From NCBI RefSeq assembly GCF_001507435.1, contig NZ_LMWH01000240.1, positions 62,001 through 126,000 of the forward strand: a stretch of 64,000 bases of DNA. Reading direction: 5' to 3'. The notes below the pieces were generated by a model. That model was not told where the DNA came from and did no database searches. It saw only the letters and a list, made by a program, of their open reading frames with translations. The stretch comes from Streptomyces sp. NRRL F-5122. Lineage in GTDB: Bacteria; Actinomycetota; Actinomycetes; Streptomycetales; Streptomycetaceae. The translations under genes were made by a program, and so were the position numbers. Positions 61,646-64,000 of this stretch are shown in pieces. Each line of letters opens with the position of its first letter. The first letter of the stretch is position 1.

Positions 61646-62617
61646 ATGAACGACGAGAGACGTAAGAGCACAACACGCCCGCAGGGCGAGAAGGGCACTG
61701 AGCGCGGAAGGCGCTCCGTGCGCATGACGACCGCACTGGCCGGGGCCGCACTGATGCTGGCCGGCGTCCAGGGGCCCGCCCTCGCGGCACCCGCTCCCAC
61801 CCTCCGCGGCACCGCCACCGCCGAGACGTCCCACTCGGTCGACATCACCTCCACCGACGCTGGGTTCACGGCACCGGCGACCACCCGTCCCGGGCTGACG
61901 ACGTTCCACGCCTCGACCACCCAGGCGGGCAGGGGGTGGATCGGACTCGCACGGCTGAAGGACGGCAAGGGCTGGGACGACTTCCTGGGCGCCCTGTCCC
62001 GCGCGCTGTCCAACACGCCGTCCGACGTGCCCCAGGGAGCGAAGGACCTGGACGACACCGCCACCCTGCTCGGCGGCCTGGTGATCCACCCCGGACAGCC
62101 GGGGTCCTTCACCCAGCGCCTCCAGCCGGGCAGGTACCTGCTCTTCGACTATCTGGCGGTGGGCGACGCCGAGCCGCGCTACCACTGGCTGACGGTCACC
62201 GGGGACACCGTGGACCAGGGTCTCGCACCGACCGCAACGATCGTGTCCAGGAACGTACCCGGCGCCGGGCCGCGCTTCGAGATACGCGGCACGCTGCGCG
62301 CCGGCCGGCCCCTGCAGTACGTCAACGAGATCCCCGGCCAGGTCAACGAACTGCTCTTCGTGAGGATCGCGGACGGCACCACCGAAGCCGGCCTCAAGGC
62401 CTACTTCGACTCGATGCCCGACGACGGCACCTTCCCGCCGGACTCCCCGTTCACCTCGGTCAGCCTGGGCAGCCTGCATCTGTCCACGGGCCGGTCGACG
62501 GTCGTGCAACTCCCCGTGGAGCGGGCCCGGTACGCCGCGCTCACGTGGTCGAAGGACGCCACCGACGGGATCAAGCTCGTGAAGAAGGGCCTGTTCACCA
62601 TCGTCGACTTCCGCTGA
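61646..62617 (+). CDS. Secreted protein of unknown function inside the deoxysugar operon
   Basis: This 323-residue protein has a charged N-terminus, RRSVR, a hydrophobic stretch and a signal peptidase-like site ALA-AP near residue 47. The mature N-terminal segment (VDITSTDAGFTAPATTRPGLTTFHAS) and RLQPGRYLLFDYLAVG recall cupredoxin-like beta sandwiches, but no copper ligand set is evident. It lies between sugar reductase and 2,3-dehydratase genes and has the same strand and spacing. A role in product handling outside the cell or in resistance is possible; nothing is proven. Confidence 0.7.
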   Translation: MNDERRKSTTRPQGEKGTERGRRSVRMTTALAGAALMLAGVQGPALAAPAPTLRGTATAETSHSVDITSTDAGFTAPATTRPGLTTFHASTTQAGRGWIGLARLKDGKGWDDFLGALSRALSNTPSDVPQGAKDLDDTATLLGGLVIHPGQPGSFTQRLQPGRYLLFDYLAVGDAEPRYHWLTVTGDTVDQGLAPTATIVSRNVPGAGPRFEIRGTLRAGRPLQYVNEIPGQVNELLFVRIADGTTEAGLKAYFDSMPDDGTFPPDSPFTSVSLGSLHLSTGRSTVVQLPVERARYAALTWSKDATDGIKLVKKGLFTIVDFR

Positions 62618-62682
62618 ACGTCAGCCGTACGCCCTCGCAGCCCGGACACACCGGACCCATCGCACACGGGGAGTTCTCTTCG

Positions 62683-64000
62683 ATGCCGTCTTCGCTCCTT
62701 CAAGCACGCGACAGTGCACGGCAGTTCGCCGACCGGATCGCCCGGTCGGCCGCCACCGCCCGGGGCGTGCACCTGCCGACCGCCGACTTTCCGGAATGGC
62801 TCGCCGAACGGGGCAGCGTCAACGCCTTCCGCGTGGACCGGATCCCCTTCGCGCAACTGGACGGCTGGTCGTTCCAGGAGACCACCGGGAACCTGGTGCA
62901 CCGCAGTGGCCGGTTCTTCACGATCGAGGGCCTGCACGTCACCGAGCGGGACGGCCCCTATGGCGACGGCCCGTACGCGGACTGGCACCAACCCGTCATC
63001 AAGCAGCCCGAGGTCGGCATCCTGGGCATCCTGGTCAAGGAGTTCGACGGGGTCCTGCACTTCCTGATGCAGGCGAAGATGGAGCCCGGCAACCCGAATC
63101 TGCTCCAGCTCTCCCCCACCGTGCAGGCGACCCGCAGCAACTACACCAAGGCCCACCGGGGCGCGGACGTGAAGTACATCGAGCACTTCGTGGGGCCGGG
63201 GCGCGGGCGGATCGTCGCCGACGTCCTGCAGTCCGAACACGGTTCGTGGTTCTACCGCAAGTCCAACCGCAACATGATCGTGGAAGCGGTCGGCGACGTG
63301 CCCCTCCTCGACGACTTCTGCTGGCTCACTCTGGGGCAGATCGCCGAGCTCCTGCACCGCGACAATGTCGTCAACATGGACTCGCGAACGGTGCTGTCAT
63401 GCCTGCCCGTCGCACCGAAGGCGAGCAACGCCCTGCACTGCGACGCCGACCTGCTGTCCTGGATCACCGGTGAGCGCGCCCGCCACGATGTGCACGCCGA
63501 GCGCGTTCCGCTGGCCGGGCTGCCCGGCTGGCGGCGCCACGACATGGCCATCGAGCACGAGGACGGACGCTACTTCACGGTGGTGGCGGTGGCCGTCCAG
63601 GCCGGCAACCGCGAGGTCACCAGCTGGACCCAGCCGTTGTTCGAGCCGGTGGGCCTCGGCGTCACCGCCTTCCTCACCCGGACGTTCGACGGCATACCCC
63701 ATGTGCTGGTGCACGCCCGGGTCGAAGGCGGGTTCCTGGACACCGTCGAACTGGGCCCCACGGTCCAGTACACGCCCGGCAACTACGCCCATGTTCCGGA
63801 CAAGGAGCGCCCGTTGTTCCTCGACACCGTGCTCGAGGTGCCGCCGGACCGGATCCGGTACGAGGCAGTGCACTCGGAGGAGGGCGGCCGGTTCCTCAAC
63901 GCGGAGAGCCGGTATCTCGTCGTCGAGGCCGACGAGCGGGAGGCCCCACTCGATCCGCCGCCCGGCTACGCCTGGGTCACCCCCGACCAGCTCACCTGGC
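62683..64000 (+). CDS. NDP-hexose 2,3-dehydratase, UrdS/LanS-like, cut by the window edge
   Basis: About 439 codons are present and the frame is open to the last base; family members are about 460-480 residues. The protein has the internal duplication typical of the family (Nudix-like halves): GILVKEFDGVLHFLMQAKMEPGNPNLLQLSPTVQATRSNY and the matching second half FLTRTFDGIPHVLVHARVEGG...ELGPTVQYTPGNY. It eliminates the C-2 oxygen of dTDP-4-keto-6-deoxyglucose. The 3-ketoreductase that normally acts next is not in the window. GGGGAG precedes the ATG. Confidence 0.93.
   Translation, partial: MPSSLLQARDSARQFADRIARSAATARGVHLPTADFPEWLAERGSVNAFRVDRIPFAQLDGWSFQETTGNLVHRSGRFFTIEGLHVTERDGPYGDGPYADWHQPVIKQPEVGILGILVKEFDGVLHFLMQAKMEPGNPNLLQLSPTVQATRSNYTKAHRGADVKYIEHFVGPGRGRIVADVLQSEHGSWFYRKSNRNMIVEAVGDVPLLDDFCWLTLGQIAELLHRDNVVNMDSRTVLSCLPVAPKASNALHCDADLLSWITGERARHDVHAERVPLAGLPGWRRHDMAIEHEDGRYFTVVAVAVQAGNREVTSWTQPLFEPVGLGVTAFLTRTFDGIPHVLVHARVEGGFLDTVELGPTVQYTPGNYAHVPDKERPLFLDTVLEVPPDRIRYEAVHSEEGGRFLNAESRYLVVEADEREAPLDPPPGYAWVTPDQLTW

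Overview
The window is very GC-rich, nearly every gene is packed head to tail, GTG starts are common, and it carries a type II polyketide cluster, cysteine leader peptides and a TTA codon in a biosynthetic gene. This points to an actinomycete, almost certainly Streptomyces. Nothing in it looks like plasmid or phage backbone. I see no rRNA, tRNA or CRISPR array.

Region 1 (1-17.4 kb) starts with the end of an NCS1 permease. It continues as an organosulfur scavenging locus: a leftward operon (SsuD-like monooxygenase, GNAT acetyltransferase, two polar-amino-acid-type binding lipoproteins, permease, ATPase, two NtaA/SnaA/DszA-type monooxygenases, FMN reductase) and a divergent rightward operon (second permease, FAD/NAD(P)-binding protein, SfnB/DszC-like flavoprotein). 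An Rrf2 regulator and a frameshifted SsuA-type binding protein follow. The gene set mirrors the Bacillus ytmI/tcyJKLMN-type loci for S-alkylated cysteines. Three short leader ORFs with a shared SR.HIDLGR...SA.C-like ending precede three of the transcription units, which suggests cysteine-responsive control.

Region 2 (17.4-41.8 kb) is a mosaic of housekeeping and stress genes: a CGNR regulator divergent from an Ohr peroxidase with three copies of one operator; a sulfite-oxidase-fold molybdoenzyme with a cytochrome b partner; a divergent PTPS/QueD-family protein; an MFS/LysR pair; cytochrome bd oxidase (cydAB); a PEP-mutase/isocitrate-lyase family enzyme with its GntR regulator; a secreted endonuclease/phosphatase-fold protein; a truncated methyltransferase with a TetR regulator sharing a 38-bp perfect palindrome; lactate permease; an MFS exporter; a TNT-domain protein; an Old Yellow Enzyme homologue; an EmrB-type exporter with FMN reductase and TetR; and a zinc-ribbon/HTH protein between two strong terminators.

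Region 3 (41.8-64 kb, running off the right edge) is an angucycline-type cluster whose first eight genes follow the order of the urdamycin genes urdE-F-A-B-C-D-L-M: PgaE/UrdE-like oxygenase, cyclase, KS-alpha, KS-beta, ACP, C-9-type ketoreductase, aromatase, and an oxygenase-reductase fusion with an internal ribosome binding site before the reductase. Then come an exporter, three glycosyltransferases and deoxysugar genes (3,5-epimerase, thymidylyltransferase, 4,6-dehydratase, two epimerase/reductases, an SpnQ/UrdQ-type 3-dehydratase and a truncated 2,3-dehydratase). The product is predicted to be an angucycline carrying 2,6-dideoxy and/or 2,3,6-trideoxy sugars. No pathway-specific activator and no 3-ketoreductase lie in the window; both may lie beyond the edge.
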